A stretch of DNA of 64,000 bases. Source: Luzula sylvatica. Lineage: Eukaryota; Streptophyta; Magnoliopsida; Poales; Juncaceae. The notes below the pieces were generated by a model, which was not told the origin of the DNA, made no database searches, and saw only the letters and a program-made list of their open reading frames with translations. The translations under genes were made by a program, and so were the position numbers. Where the stretch lies: positions 11,282,215 through 11,346,214 of the forward strand of contig OX326961.1 of NCBI GenBank assembly GCA_946800325.1, written 5' to 3'. Position 1 is the stretch's first letter, and each line of letters opens with the position of its first letter. Below are positions 11,836 to 24,456 of this stretch, piece by piece.

Positions 11836-13375
11836 TTAAACCCTTGATCGTCCTCGATCATGATGAGCATAAAAATCAAGCACAAAGAAAAATGCATGTA
11901 TAGGTTTTATTGAAATTATATTCATCGATCTCAAAACTCAATTGTCACGAGATAATTTTTTATTCTTATCATAATCACTAATATTGAAAGAGATAAGTTT
12001 GAGTTATATTAGAATCTATTTTCAATGAATTGCACAAATTCGAAGAGTTTATTAGAGCAAATGATCTCAACCGAAAAAAAAATGATTAAACACCATCATT
12101 CAATTCTTTTCACTCCACAATTCACAAGGATTATCATGAAAAAGCATTAATGAAAACCAATTTTTCCGTTTTGCAAAAATCATTTCTTAAATGTAATTTG
12201 TCACTTTTAAACCGTTCGGTACGTTAGTACTTGGTTCATCTTCGATTTCTACTAAATTTTCCCAACTTGCGCTCGATTTTTGAACTCCTTTTCTTTCCTT
12301 TTTATTCTTTTTATTTTTCTTCTTTTCTTTTATTCTTTTTATTTCTTTTCCTTTGTTCGTTATTGCTTTCGATGGTCCCCATGTGTGTCCTTTGGGATAA
12401 CAAGTGGTCATGACTCACACCACTCATTACTTAGTAAAACCCCATGGATCTGTGCAATCTTTAGCCAACAAGTGGTCATGACTCACACCACTCATTACTT
12501 AATCAATCGCACGGACTCGACAATCGAAAGCGCTTCAATCCGTGATTGTAGAAAACTTTTTCGCATCGACTCTTGATCATGACTCACACCAAGAACCGGC
12601 TACTTTGGTTTACTACGACTCATGCACCCCTTTAGCCAACAAGTGGTCATGACTCACACCACTCTTTACTTAATCAAGGTGCATGAGCTCATTGAATCAA
12701 GCTTTGAGCGCAAATTGGTTCCCGTTAGTGTAATTTCGAATCCCCATGAACGGTCGGGCCCTTTAAGTGTAAATGGTCAAATTTTAGATTCAAGCAAAAC
12801 TTACTAAATTGGTTCAAACAAAACTTTTTAGAAATTCCAAGTTCAAAATGGGTTTATTTATTGAAAATGGTGTGTCATGTAAATCAAGGATTGATCAATT
12901 TGTCAAAAACTCATGAATTTAGTGAATTCATTGATTAGGGTTTGAATCCCCAAAATAATCTCTTCAAGATCTCAATCAACTCCTTCAAATATTTGTGAAA
13001 ATTTGTTTTAAAAATTGATGATTTATTCAATGAGGTGGAGAAAAACCATTTTTTTTAACAAGTATTTTAAGTGCTTAAAAATCTAGGACAATTGATTTAA
13101 AATAAAAAAAATGATATATACAATGGTGGTAGAATTTTTTTTTAATTTTTCAAATTTTTAAAATTTTCAATTTTTTCATAAAATAAATAAAAGCGAATAT
13201 ATACAAAGGAAATCCAAATATTATCCCCCCCACACTTATTTCCAAGCTTGTCCTCAAGCGAAAAGTCGACTAAAATAGAAAAAAGATGGATAGATAAAAC
13301 CTGAATTTTTTTGGTGCGTGGGTTGCCTCCCAACTAGCGCCCTTTCTTTTACGTCTTTGGGCTAGACACCCAAAG
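11836..13375 (-). other. Non-coding 3' internal region of first gypsy element
   Basis: This 1.5-kb stretch between the gag-like stop and the polypurine tract has no domain of pol. It contains a conserved string TTTAAGTATGGGGG near the LTR, the Athila-type GCGCTAGTTGGGAGGCAAC string near the frame, and a local tandem repeat at 12400-12670. Short frames here (for example 12280-12576 and 12187-12411) come from pyrimidine runs and repeats and are not supported as genes. Confidence 0.6.
12400..12670. repeat. Repeated TCATGACTCACACC motif
   Basis: GGTCATGACTCACACCACTC occurs at about 12406, 12474 and 12644, and a shorter form, GATCATGACTCACACC, at about 12575. Two of the copies are preceded by TTTAGCCAACAAGT. 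The core TGACTCA is the palindromic site recognised by GCN4/AP-1-type bZIP proteins. Whether it is used here is unknown. Confidence 0.7.
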
Positions 13376-14539
13376 TTAGCCTATTTCGAGATTATATGAG
13401 GCGCTTATGCTTTTAGCGGATTTACGACCGCCCTTGAGCAGTCTCATTAAGAGATTGGAGACTTGAGCGATTGCCATGTTTATTTTTCGTTTAACGTAAG
13501 TTGAACTTGGCGTGAAGAGTTTCTTTATTTCATCTTGGATTTTTCCAAGATTTTCTTCTAAAGGCCTTTGTTGGAGAGGAGTTGTGAGAGGCGTGAGTGT
13601 CTCGAATGTATTTGACTTTCTTGATAAATCTACACAAGGTGAATATCTATCATGAGAAGCATCATAGTTCTTAAATGAATTAAAATTGATGATATATGGA
13701 AAGAATTCACCTTGGAGAATTGTAGATTTTTCTTCTTGCTCCTTTGATAATTGCTCGTTTTCATCGATTGGAATGAGTTGAACCGTCTTTTGAAGAGTCG
13801 AATCCAATGACACCTTTTCTTCTTCAATTGTCGTTCTCGTTCCAACGCTTTCATCGAATCCCCCCATACTTGAACTCTTGTCACCTTCAATCTCCACAAT
13901 CTCCTCGTTTGAATATTCTAACTCAAGACAAATCACTCTTTGATCTAGATCGTTTACGATGGATTGAATATTTTCGAGTCGTCGAGAGGTGGTTTTAATC
14001 TCATGCGAGATATCACTTATCTCTTGTTTGATTTCTTGTTTGATTTCTTCAAAATCTTGTTTCATTTCTTCATAAACTTGTTCTTGCTTTTGTTTAAGAG
14101 ATACCATCATCGCCATCATTTCCTCCATCATTCTTTTTAATTCTTGGTCTTGATCTTCGTTTTGGGATTGAAATTGTGGATCTTGGTAATCAAATTCATG
14201 TTGAGATTCGAGTTCGTTTTGAGAAGGTTCGTATATGGGGTTTGAGTAATTATTGGTGGTTTCGGTATAGGATTGTGTCTCATAACCCCATGGGGATTCG
14301 TTTTCGTATTCGCGAGCTTCGTAGATGGGATTTTGATAAAGGGTCTCGGTGAGTGATTCTTCGTATTGATTTGAGGTGGAACATGAGAGCAAACCGAGCC
14401 TTCGTTCCTCTTTTCTTTCTTCCCATTCGTCGATATCTTGATAGATCATTTCTTTAAGCGTCATGTGTTCTGGATATCTTCTTGGAGGTTGTTCTTGAGT
14501 TAGCAATTCTCCAAAAGTTCTTGGTCTTTCTTGATTCAT
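13376..14539 (-). CDS. Gag-like protein of non-autonomous gypsy element (387 aa)
   Basis: Complete frame of 387 codons on the minus strand, starting about 140 bp downstream of the primer-binding site, as expected for gag. The start MNQERPRTFGE matches the start of the related frame in the second element (MDHQERPRSLRE). Residues about 75-135 are rich in Y, E, Q and N (for example ESPWGYETQSYTE). Residues about 131-205 form a strong predicted coiled coil of E, K, Q, M and I heptads. The C-terminal 60 residues are basic (KGGRKSAKS). No CCHC zinc knuckle, protease or polymerase motif is visible. Role by position: structural particle or RNA-binding protein in the cytoplasm. That it is a true Gag is inference. 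Conservation of an open frame between two diverged elements suggests it is translated. The 89-codon frame at 13630-13899 is a shadow. Confidence 0.72.
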   Translation of the reverse strand: MNQERPRTFGELLTQEQPPRRYPEHMTLKEMIYQDIDEWEERKEERRLGLLSCSTSNQYEESLTETLYQNPIYEAREYENESPWGYETQSYTETTNNYSNPIYEPSQNELESQHEFDYQDPQFQSQNEDQDQELKRMMEEMMAMMVSLKQKQEQVYEEMKQDFEEIKQEIKQEISDISHEIKTTSRRLENIQSIVNDLDQRVICLELEYSNEEIVEIEGDKSSSMGGFDESVGTRTTIEEEKVSLDSTLQKTVQLIPIDENEQLSKEQEEKSTILQGEFFPYIINFNSFKNYDASHDRYSPCVDLSRKSNTFETLTPLTTPLQQRPLEENLGKIQDEIKKLFTPSSTYVKRKINMAIAQVSNLLMRLLKGGRKSAKSISASYNLEIG

Positions 14540-14675
14540 CTTTCTCTACTCCGTGTACCTTGCAAGAATAGAAAATTTTCGAAATTAGTGAAATATCAAG
14601 TTCAAAAATATCAACTCTATTAAAAATATCACTCGAGATTTGCAAGTTTGATTCAAAATTTGACTTAAACATTAC

Positions 14676-14693
14676 TCCCCGGCAGCGGCACCA
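14676..14693 (-). other. Primer-binding site of first gypsy element
   Basis: TGGTGCCGCTGCCGGGGA on the minus strand, three bases inside the LTR end. Athila-type plant elements carry this kind of site, usually described as complementary to tRNA-Asp. The second element has TGGCGCC instead of TGGTGCC. Confidence 0.8.
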
Positions 14694-14696
14694 TTT

Positions 14697-16151
14697 TGAT
14701 AACGGTCTTTTTGCACGTCTAAAACGCGTATCGTTGTTTTAAAGTCCCGTAATATCAAACAAGTGAATTATATGGTTGTATAGCAGAAAATAATAGATTC
14801 GTTCCACAGGGAGCTATTGCGTCAAAATATGATTAAACTTCAGATCTTTAAAATAATTATTTCGAAGTTTCCAAAATTAATGAAAATTTGTGTAGAGATA
14901 GTTATGAATATTATCAAATTTATCCTAAAATTTCAAACAATTTGGACAACCGAATAAAAAGTTATTAACGAATTACAATCAGGTCTCTGAAAAACAGTCC
15001 CCTGGAAACAGCAGGTTTTCAATTTAAGTGACAGTTTTAAAAAATTCATATCAATTCGAATATTTCATGAAATTCTACGATTCAAAAAGTTCCCGAAACT
15101 AGAAATAAAGATCTACACAGAACAAAAAGAGAACAAAAATATCACACAAAAAGAGGGCAAAAGATCGAGTCAAGAAACAAAGATTTAGAGCAAAGAAAGA
15201 GATTCATTAAACCACAAACCCTTTACACAATTCCAAGTCAATTAAAGCTACAAGAATTTCAAGAAAGGAAAGAAAACACCTAAAGAGATGAAGTAAGCTT
15301 CGAGTCTCGTCGTGGATGCCTTCCTCGTTGTTCGAGATGCGTAGAAAGCTAGTCACCTCGCACAACTCGTTCCTTTCGTACCGATTCACTCGCCAATCGA
15401 AGAAAGCTCCAAACCGGCTGCGTGAACTCGAGATTAGCAAGGAATCAATCGGAAGAAAGCTCCCAATCGATTAGAGAAAGCTCGTCTCCTTGCTTGCGCG
15501 GATTAGGACGAAGAAAGCTTCAATCAAAAACCTCACAACTCGATCTTCGTCGAAGTGTAGATCGATCCACCGAATGAAGTAAGCTTCTACTCGTTGATCA
15601 ATCCTGAGAATTATCGTTCGTATTTGCAATTCTTGTGTGTTCTTGAAAGTTCTTGGACTTGCTTAAGAGGGAGAGAGTTCGAGAGAGAGAGAGAGGGCAG
15701 AAAAATGGTGAAGAGAATGTATAAAAAGTGCTCCGAAGAGCGTAACTCTGCCCATAGGCCTTGGGGTCTTATTTATAGTGTCATTGGGGCTTTCCTATTG
15801 GCCGAGAGATGGGTGAGAGGATTGAGGGTTGTTGGGGGTGGTAGGTGAGGTAGGTGGGGCTGTAGAGTGGCAATTGTGTGAGTGGTGTTGATGATTATTT
15901 GCCTTCTCCTTCACACGTGTACCGAATTGGTCGGTATGATATATCGATTTTAACGGCGCGAGGAGACGAAGGCAACTACACTCTTGGATTGCCGAGAATT
16001 TCCACCTAAAACCTGTAATTAAGCAATAAAACACACTTAGTGAAGAAATATTCTTGTTATCTCAAATATGAACAATTGTATATATAAAGTTGTGATTCAA
16101 AAGGGCTAAAATCCCCAAATTAGATATCAAGAAGGTGCTTTATTTTCCTCT
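14697..16151 (-). mobile_element. 5' LTR of first gypsy element
   Basis: It starts (in + coordinates) with TGATAACGG and should end with TTATCA, but stops at TTTTCCTCT before satellite, so 5 bp are missing. The TATA box lies at 15770-15777. Relative to the other LTR it lacks about 30 bp near 15888 (the TTTTCGAGTAGAGTTTGG segment) and has a shorter GA run. The inner 110 bp (14697-14806) are absent from the other LTR. Confidence 0.9.
15770..15777 (-). promoter_or_regulatory. LTR TATA box (5' LTR)
   Basis: TATAAATA on the minus strand. As this is the 5' LTR, it is the promoter that would make the full-length element RNA running left. Confidence 0.7.
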
Positions 16152-17544
16152 AATTAACTACATACCCACTAACTGACTACATACCCACTAACTGACTCAC
16201 TAATTAACTAACTAATTAACTACATAACTAACTAACTGACCACTAGCTAAGTAGCTAACTAACTAACTAACTAACTAACTACCTACCTTCCTGCATACCC
16301 ACTATTTAACTAACTAAATAACTAACTAACTACTGGCTGACTAACTAACTAACTAAATAAATAAATAACTAACTAATTGACTAACTAACTAACTAACTAA
16401 CTAACTAACAAATAGATAACTAACTAACTAACTAACTAACTAACAAATAGATAACTAACTAACTAACTAACTATTTAACTAACTAACTTCCTTCTTATAT
16501 ACATATTAACTAACTAACTAACTAACTAATTAACTAACTAACTAACTAGCTAGCTACCTTCCTACATACCCACTAACTAATTAATTTACTAACTAACTAA
16601 CTAACTAATTAACAAACTAACTAGCTGACTTACTACTAGTTTAGGAACCGACTAACTAACAACCTTCCAACATACCTATTAACTACCTAACTAACTAACT
16701 AAATAACTACTAGATAACTAACTAACTAACTAATTAACTAACTATCTAACTATTTAACTAACTACCTTCTTACATAAATATTAACTAACTAACTAACTAA
16801 CTAACTAACAACCTAACTAACTAACTAACTAACTAACTAATTAACTAACAAACTAACTAAGTACCTTCGTACATACCCACTAACTAACAAACTAACTAAC
16901 TAACTAACTAACTAGCCAACTAACTAACTAGCTACCTTCCCACATACCCACTATCTAACTAACTAACAAACTAATTAACAAACTAATGGACTAACTATTT
17001 AACTAACTAACTAACTACTAGCTAACTAACTAATTAACTAACTAACTAACTAATTAACTAACTAACTAACAAGCTAACTAACTGATTAACTAACTAACTA
17101 TCTATCTAGCCAAATTACTAACTACATAACTAACTAACAAACTAACAAACTAAGTACCTTCGTACATACCCACTAACTAATAAACCGACTAACTAACTAA
17201 CTAGCCAACTAACTGACGAACTACCTTCCTACATACCCACTATCTAACTAACTAACAAACTAATTAACAAACTAATGGACTAACTATTTAACTAACTAAC
17301 TAACTACTAGCTAACTAACTAATTAACTAACTAACTAAGTAATTAACTAACTAACTAACTAGCTAACTAACTGATTTACTAACTAACAAACTAACTAGCC
17401 AAATAACTAACTAACAAACTAACAAACTAACAAACTACCCAACTACATACCCACTAACTAACTAGCTAACTAACAAATTAACTAACTAATTAACTAACTA
17501 ACTAACTAACTAACTAGTGACTATCTAACTAGCTAGCTATCTAG

Positions 17545-17579
<35 letters not shown>

Positions 17580-17823
17580 CCTACCTTCCAGCATACCCAC
17601 TAACTAACTAACTAAATAACTGACTACTAGCTGACTAACTAACTAACTAAATAACTAACTAATTCACTAACTAACTAGATAACTTAATACTAGCTAACAA
17701 ACCGACTAACTAACTTCCTTCCAACATACCTATTCACTAACTAACTAACTAACTACTAGATAACTAATTGACTAACTAACTAATTAACTGACTATCTAAC
17801 TAACTACCTTCTTTCATAAATAT

Positions 17824-17854
<31 letters not shown>

Positions 17855-18019
17855 TTAACTAACAACCTAACTAACAAACTAACTATCTAACTGACTAACT
17901 AACTAACTAACTACCTTCCTACATACCCACTACCTAACTAACTAACTAATTATTATCCTTTTTATTTAACTTAACTCACAAACAACCTTCTTATATACAT
18001 ATTAATTAACTAACTAACC

Positions 18020-18061
<42 letters not shown>

Positions 18062-19088
18062 TTAGCTAACTGACTAACTAGCAAGCTACCTTCCTGCATA
18101 TACCCACTACCTAACTAATTTACTAACTAACTCACCAACTAACTAACTAATTAACTAACTAACTACTAGCAAACTAATTAACTAACTAATTAACTAACTA
18201 ACTAACTAGCTAGCTACCTTCCTACATACCCACTAACTAATTAATTTACTTACTAACTAACTAACTAATTAACAAACTAACTAGCTAACTTACTACTAGT
18301 TAACTAACCTACTAACTAACAACCTTCCAACATACCTATTAACTAACTAACTAACTAACTAAATAACTACTAGATAACTAACTAACTAACTAACTAACTA
18401 ACAAACTATCTCACTATTTTACTAACTACCTTCTTACATAAATATTAACTAACTAACTAACTAACAAACTAATTAACAACCAACCTAACTAACCAACTAA
18501 CTAACTAATTAACAAACAAACTAACTAAGTACCTTCGTACATACCCACTAACTAACGAACTAACTAACTAACAAACTAATTAACAAACTAATGGACTAAC
18601 TATTTAACTAACTAACTAACTACTAGCAAACTAGCTAATTAACTAACTAACTAACTGGCTAACTAACTGATTAACTAACTAACTATCTATCTATCCAAAT
18701 AACTAACTATTTAACTAACCAACAAACTAACAAACTAACAAACTACATACCCACTAACTAACTAACTAATTAACTAACTAACTAACTAGCTACCTACCTA
18801 CCTTCCTACATACCCACTAACTAATTAATTTACTAACTAACTAACTAACTAATTAACTAACTAACTAGCTAACTTACTACTAGCTAACTAACCGACTAAC
18901 TAACTACCTTCCAACATACCTATTAACTAACTAACTAACTAATTCGCTAACTATCTAACTATCTAACTAACTACCATCTTACATAAATATTAACTAACTA
19001 ACTAACTAATTAACTAACAACCTAACTAACTAACTAACTAACTAATTAACTAACTAACTAACTAAGTACGTTCGTACATACGCACTAA

Positions 19089-19119
<31 letters not shown>

Positions 19120-19596
19120 ACTACCTTCCTACATACCCACTATCTAACTAACTAACTAACAAACTAATTAACTAACTAATTGACTAACTAGTTAACTAAC
19201 TAACTAACTAACTAACTACTAGCTAACTGACTAAAATTAACTAACTAACTAACTAACTACTAGCTAACTAACTAACTAACTAACTGATTAACTAACTAAC
19301 TAACTAACTAGCCAAATAACTAACTAACTAACTAACAAACTAACTAACTAACTAACTACATTCCCATTACATAACTAACTAACTAACTAATTAACTGACT
19401 AATTAACTAATTAACGAACTAACTAATGACTAACTACCTAGCTAGCTAGCTAACTAACTAAATAACTAACTAACTACCTTCATGCATACCCACTAATTAA
19501 CTAACTAACGAACTAATTAACTAAGTAATTATCTAACTAATTGACTAACTAACTATCTGACTAACTAACTAACTGACTAACTAACTACTAGCTATC

Positions 19597-19654
<58 letters not shown>

Positions 19655-19706
19655 GCCAAATAACTAAATAACTAACTAACTAGCCAAATAACTAACTAAT
19701 TAACTA
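16152..19706 (+). repeat. Satellite block B1, (CTAA)n
   Basis: Same satellite as block A, CTAA on the + strand. The six-word cassette recurs at about 16488-16955 in the order seen at 4513-4939. Its first 100 bp resemble 22040-22140 (CTAAGTAGCTAAC context) rather than a continuation of block A. A further cassette starts near 18795. No gene is present. Confidence 0.96.
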
Positions 19707-20076
19707 GTGTTTAGTTAATTAGTTAGTTAGTTAGTTGGTTTGTTAGTTAGTTAGTTAGTTAGTTAGTTAATTTGGTGGTGGGTATGTAGGAAGGTAGTTA
19801 GTTAGTTAGTTAGTTAGCTAGTGTTTAGTTAATTAGTTAGTTAGTTAGTTAGTTAGTTAATAGGTATGTAGTTAGTTAGTTATTTAGTTAATTAGTTAGT
19901 TAGTTAGTTGACTAGTAGTTAGTTAGTTAGTTAGTTATTTAGTTAGTTAGTTAGTTATTTAGTTAGTTAGTTAGTTATTTAGTTAGTTAGCTAGTAGTTA
20001 GTTAGTCAGATAGTTAGTTAGTTAATTTGTTAGATAATTAGTTAGTTAATTAGTTCGTTCGTTAGTTAGTTAGTTA
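19707..20076 (-). repeat. Inverted satellite segment B2, (TTAG)n
   Basis: For about 370 bp the polarity flips: the + strand reads TTAG with reversed words such as GGTATGTAGGAAGGTAG. The left junction passes through TAACTAGTGTTTAGTTAA and the right through GTTAGTTATTTAACTAAC, both near-palindromic. Flanking blocks on both sides are CTAA. Confidence 0.93.
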
Positions 20077-20580
20077 TTTAACTAACTAACTAACTACTAG
20101 CTAACTAACTAACTAACTAATTAACTAACTAACTAGCCAAATAACTAACTTACTAACCAGCAAACTAACTAACTAACTAACTACATACCCACTAACTAAG
20201 TAACTAACTAACTAACTTATTAACTAACTAATTATCTAACTAACTAACTAACGAATGACTAGCTAACTAGCTAGCTAGCTGACTAACTACCTTCATGCAT
20301 ACCCACTAACAAACTAACTAACTAACGAACGAACAAATTAACTAACTAATTATCAAACAAATTAACTAACTAACTATCTGACTAACTAACTACTAGCTAA
20401 CTAACTAACTAACTAACTTACTAACTTACTAAATTACTAACTAACTAATTAAATAACTAACTAACTAACTAACTACTAGCTAACTAACTAACTAACTAAT
20501 TTACTAAATAACTAACTAACTACCTACAATCATACCTATTAACTAACTAACTAACTACCGTCCAACATACCCAATAACTT

Positions 20581-20615
<35 letters not shown>

Positions 20616-21448
20616 CACTGACTAATGGCGAACTAACTAACTAACTAACCAAATAACTAACTAGTCAACTAACTAACTAACAAACTAACTAACTAACTAA
20701 CTAACTAACGAACCAACTAATTGACTAATTATATAAATAAATAAAAACTTCCTTCTTACATACATATTAAATAACTAACAAACTAACTAACTAACTAACT
20801 AAGTAAACAAATTAACTAACAACCTAACTAACTAAATAACTAACTAACTAACTAACTGACTACTAGCTAGCTAACTAACTAACTACTAGATCACTAACTA
20901 ACTAGCTAAGCAATTAACTAATTAATTAACTAACTAACTAACTAACTACTAGCTAACTAACTAACAAACTAATTAATTAACTAACTAACTAACTAACTTA
21001 TTGACAAATTAACTAACTAACTACCTTCCTACATACCCAAAAACTGTCTAACTAACTAACTAGCTAACTAACTAACTAACTACTAGCTAACTAACTAACT
21101 GACTAACTAACTACTAAATAACAAACAAACAAACTAACTAATGAACGAACCAACTAATTAAGTAACTATCTAACTAAATAAAAACTACCTTCTTACATAT
21201 TAACTAACTCACTAACAAACAAACTAATTAACTAACAACCTAACTAACTAAATAACTAACTAACTAACTAACCGACTAACTAACTACCTTCCTACATACC
21301 CACTAACTAACTAACTAACTAACTATCTATCTATCTATTTTCCTACATACCTATTAACTAACTAAATAACTAACTAACTAACTAATTAACTAACTAACTT
21401 ACTAATTAACTACCTTCCTACAAACCCACTAACTAAGTAACTAACAAG

Positions 21449-21480
<32 letters not shown>

Positions 21481-21753
21481 CTTCCTACATACCTATTAAC
21501 TAACTAACTAACAGACTAAATAATTAACTAACTACCCACCTTCCTACATACCCATTAACTAACTAACTAACTAACTACTAGCTAACTAACTAACTAACAA
21601 AATAACTGAAAAATCAACTAACTAACTAACTAACAAACTGACTTACTAACTAACTAACTAATTAACTAACTAACTGAGTAATTAGCTACCTTCCTACATA
21701 CCCACCAACTAACTAACTGACTATCTAATTAACTAACTGACTATCCAAATAAA

Positions 21754-21784
<31 letters not shown>

Positions 21785-21799
21785 TGAACTAAATACTAG

Positions 21800-21833
<34 letters not shown>

Positions 21834-21918
21834 GACTAACTAACTAGCTGCCTTCCTACATACCCACTACCTACCTAACTAACTAACTAACTAACTAATT
21901 AATTCATTAATTAACTAG

Positions 21919-21949
<31 letters not shown>

Positions 21950-21970
21950 CCTACCTTTCTGCAAGCATAT

Positions 21971-22004
<34 letters not shown>

Positions 22005-23463
22005 CTAGATAACTAACTAACTTATTAACAAACCAACTAACTACATACCCACTAACTGACTAACTATCCAACTAACTAATTAACTAACTAATTAACTACA
22101 TAACTAACTAACTAACTAACTAACTACTAGCTAAGTAGCTAACTAACTCTAACTAACTACCTACCTTCCAGAATACCCACTAACTATATAATCTGACTAA
22201 CTAATTAACTAACTAACTAACTAATTAACTAACTACAAGCTAACTAACTAACTTACTAACTAACTAAATAACTAACTAATTAACTAACTAACTAACTAAC
22301 TCCTAGCTAACTAACTAACTAACTAACTAACTACCTTTAAACATAACTATTAACTAACTAACTAACTAACTAACTACCTAACTAACTAATTAACTGACTG
22401 CCTTCATACAAACCCACTAACTTTCTAACTAACTAACTTACTAACTAACTAACTAACTAACTGACTTACTTACTTACTTACAATATTCCTACATACCTAT
22501 TAACTAGCTAACTTACTACCTTCCTACATGCCCATTAAATAACTAACTAACTAACTATGAGCTAGCTAACTAACTAACTAACTAAATAACTAACTAAGTA
22601 CTAACTAACTAACTAACTAAATAACTAACTAGCTAATTAACTACATAACTAACTAACTGCCTTCCTACATACCCAGAAACTATCTAACTGAGTAACTTGC
22701 TAAGTAACTAACTAACTAAGTAACTAACTAACTAACTAACTAACTGAATAACTAACTAGTTAACTAACTAACCAACTACTACATAACTAACTAACTAACT
22801 AACTAACTAAATAACTAACTTATTAACTAACAAACTACCTACCTTCTACATACCCACAAACTATCTAATTAACTAACAAGCTAACTAACTAACTACTAGC
22901 TAACTAACTAACTAAACTGACTGACTAACTAACTAACTCACTAACTACCTTCCGACATACCCATTATCTAACTAACTAACTAAATAACTAGCTAACTAAT
23001 GGAGTAACTATTCAACTAACTAACTAATAGCTAACTAACTAACCAACTAAATAACTAACTAATTAATTAACTAACTAATTAACTAACAAACTAACAAACT
23101 ACTAGCTAACTAACTAAATAACTGATTAACTAACTAACTCACTAACTAACTAACTAACTAACTAACTACTAGCTCACTAACTAACTAACTAACTAATTAA
23201 CTAACTAACTAATTAACTAACTAGTTAACTAATTAACTAACTTACTAACTAACTAACTAATTAACCAATTAATTAGTTAACTAATTAACTAACTAACTAA
23301 CTTCATACATACCTATTAACAAACTAACTAATTACCTACCTGACTAACTAATTACTTAACTACCTTCCTACAAACCTACTAACTAACTAAATATCTAACT
23401 AATTAACTAACTAACTAACTGACTAACTAACTAACTAACTATATTCCTACATACCTATTAACC

Positions 23464-23500
<37 letters not shown>

Positions 23501-23650
23501 CCTATTAATTAACTGACTAACTAACTAACTACCTTCCTACAAACCCACTAACTAACTAACTAACTAACTATCTTACTACATACCAATTAACTAACTAACT
23601 AACTAACAAACTAATTAAATAACTAACTAACTAACTAATTAACTAACTAA
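20077..23650 (+). repeat. Satellite block B3, (CTAA)n
   Basis: CTAA polarity resumes. Words are more degenerate than in block A and some phrases are reordered (for example CTACCTACAATCATACC). No gene and no transposon boundary were seen within it. Confidence 0.95.
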
Positions 23651-23961
23651 TTAGTTAGTTAGTTAGTTAATTAGTTAGTTAGTTATTAAGTTAGTTAGTA
23701 AATTGGTTAGTTAGTTATTTAGTTAGTTTGTTTATATGTATATAAGAAGGTATAGTTAGTTATTTAAATAAAAATTTAAATAGTTAGTTAGTTAGTTAGT
23801 TAGGTAGTTGGTTAGTTAGTTAGTTAGATAGGAGTTAGTTAGTTAGTTAGTTAGTTAGTTAATTAGTTAGTTATTTAATTAGTAAGTAAGTTAGTCAGTT
23901 AGTTAATTAGTTAGTTAATTAGTTAGTTAGTTAGTTACTTTAGTTGAATAGTTAGTTAGTG

Positions 23962-24000
<39 letters not shown>

Positions 24001-24344
24001 GGGTATGTAGGAAGGTAGTTAGTGAGATAGTTAGTTAGTCAGTTAGTTAGTTAGTTAGATAGTTAGTTTGTTAGCTAGTTAGTTAGTTAGATTGTTTGTG
24101 GGTATGTAGGAAGGTAGGTAGTTAGTTAGTTAGTTTATAAGTTAGCTATTTAGTTAGTTAGTTAGTTATTTAGTTAGTTAGTTAGTTAGTTTGTTTGTTA
24201 CTTTGTTATCTAGTAGTTGGTTAGTTAGTTAACTAGTTAGTTATTTAGTAAATTAGTTAGTTAGCTAGTAGTTAGTTAGTTATTTATTTATTGGGCATGT
24301 TGGAAGTTAGTTAGTCAGTTAGTTAATAGGTATGCAAGAATATC

Positions 24345-24381
<37 letters not shown>

Positions 24382-24413
24382 ATAGTTAGTTAATTTGTTA
24401 GTTAGTTAGTTAT

Positions 24414-24456
<43 letters not shown>

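Larger units (their letters stand above)
10441..16151 (-). mobile_element. Non-autonomous Ty3/gypsy (Athila-like) LTR element, ends eroded
   Basis: The element reads on the minus strand: 5' LTR 14697-16151, primer-binding site, one gag-like frame, a long non-coding 3' part, polypurine tract and 3' LTR 10441-11822. There is no protease, reverse transcriptase, RNase H or integrase, and the internal part is only about 2.9 kb, so it depends on a partner. Athila-type signatures after the frame are the minus-strand GCGCTAGTTGGGAGGCAAC (about 13322-13340) and CTTGAGGACAAGC followed by TAAGTGTGGGGGG (about 13225-13258). Both outer ends are incomplete: the 3' LTR lacks about 110 bp and the 5' LTR lacks its last 5 bp (TATCA). 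Satellite abuts both ends, no target duplication is visible, and the flanking repeats are not in register. LTR divergence is about 0.6% by eye, plus a 30-bp deletion in the right LTR. Confidence 0.88.

Noticed and set aside
13142..13333. 63-codon minus frame after gag as a second gypsy gene
   Set aside because: It covers the Athila-type non-coding signature strings and the C-rich tract. It has no homologous open frame in the second element.
16152..23650. CRISPR-like array (repeated words with spacers)
   Set aside because: The 'spacers' are the same tetranucleotide, words vary, and the context is plant transposons. It is a satellite.
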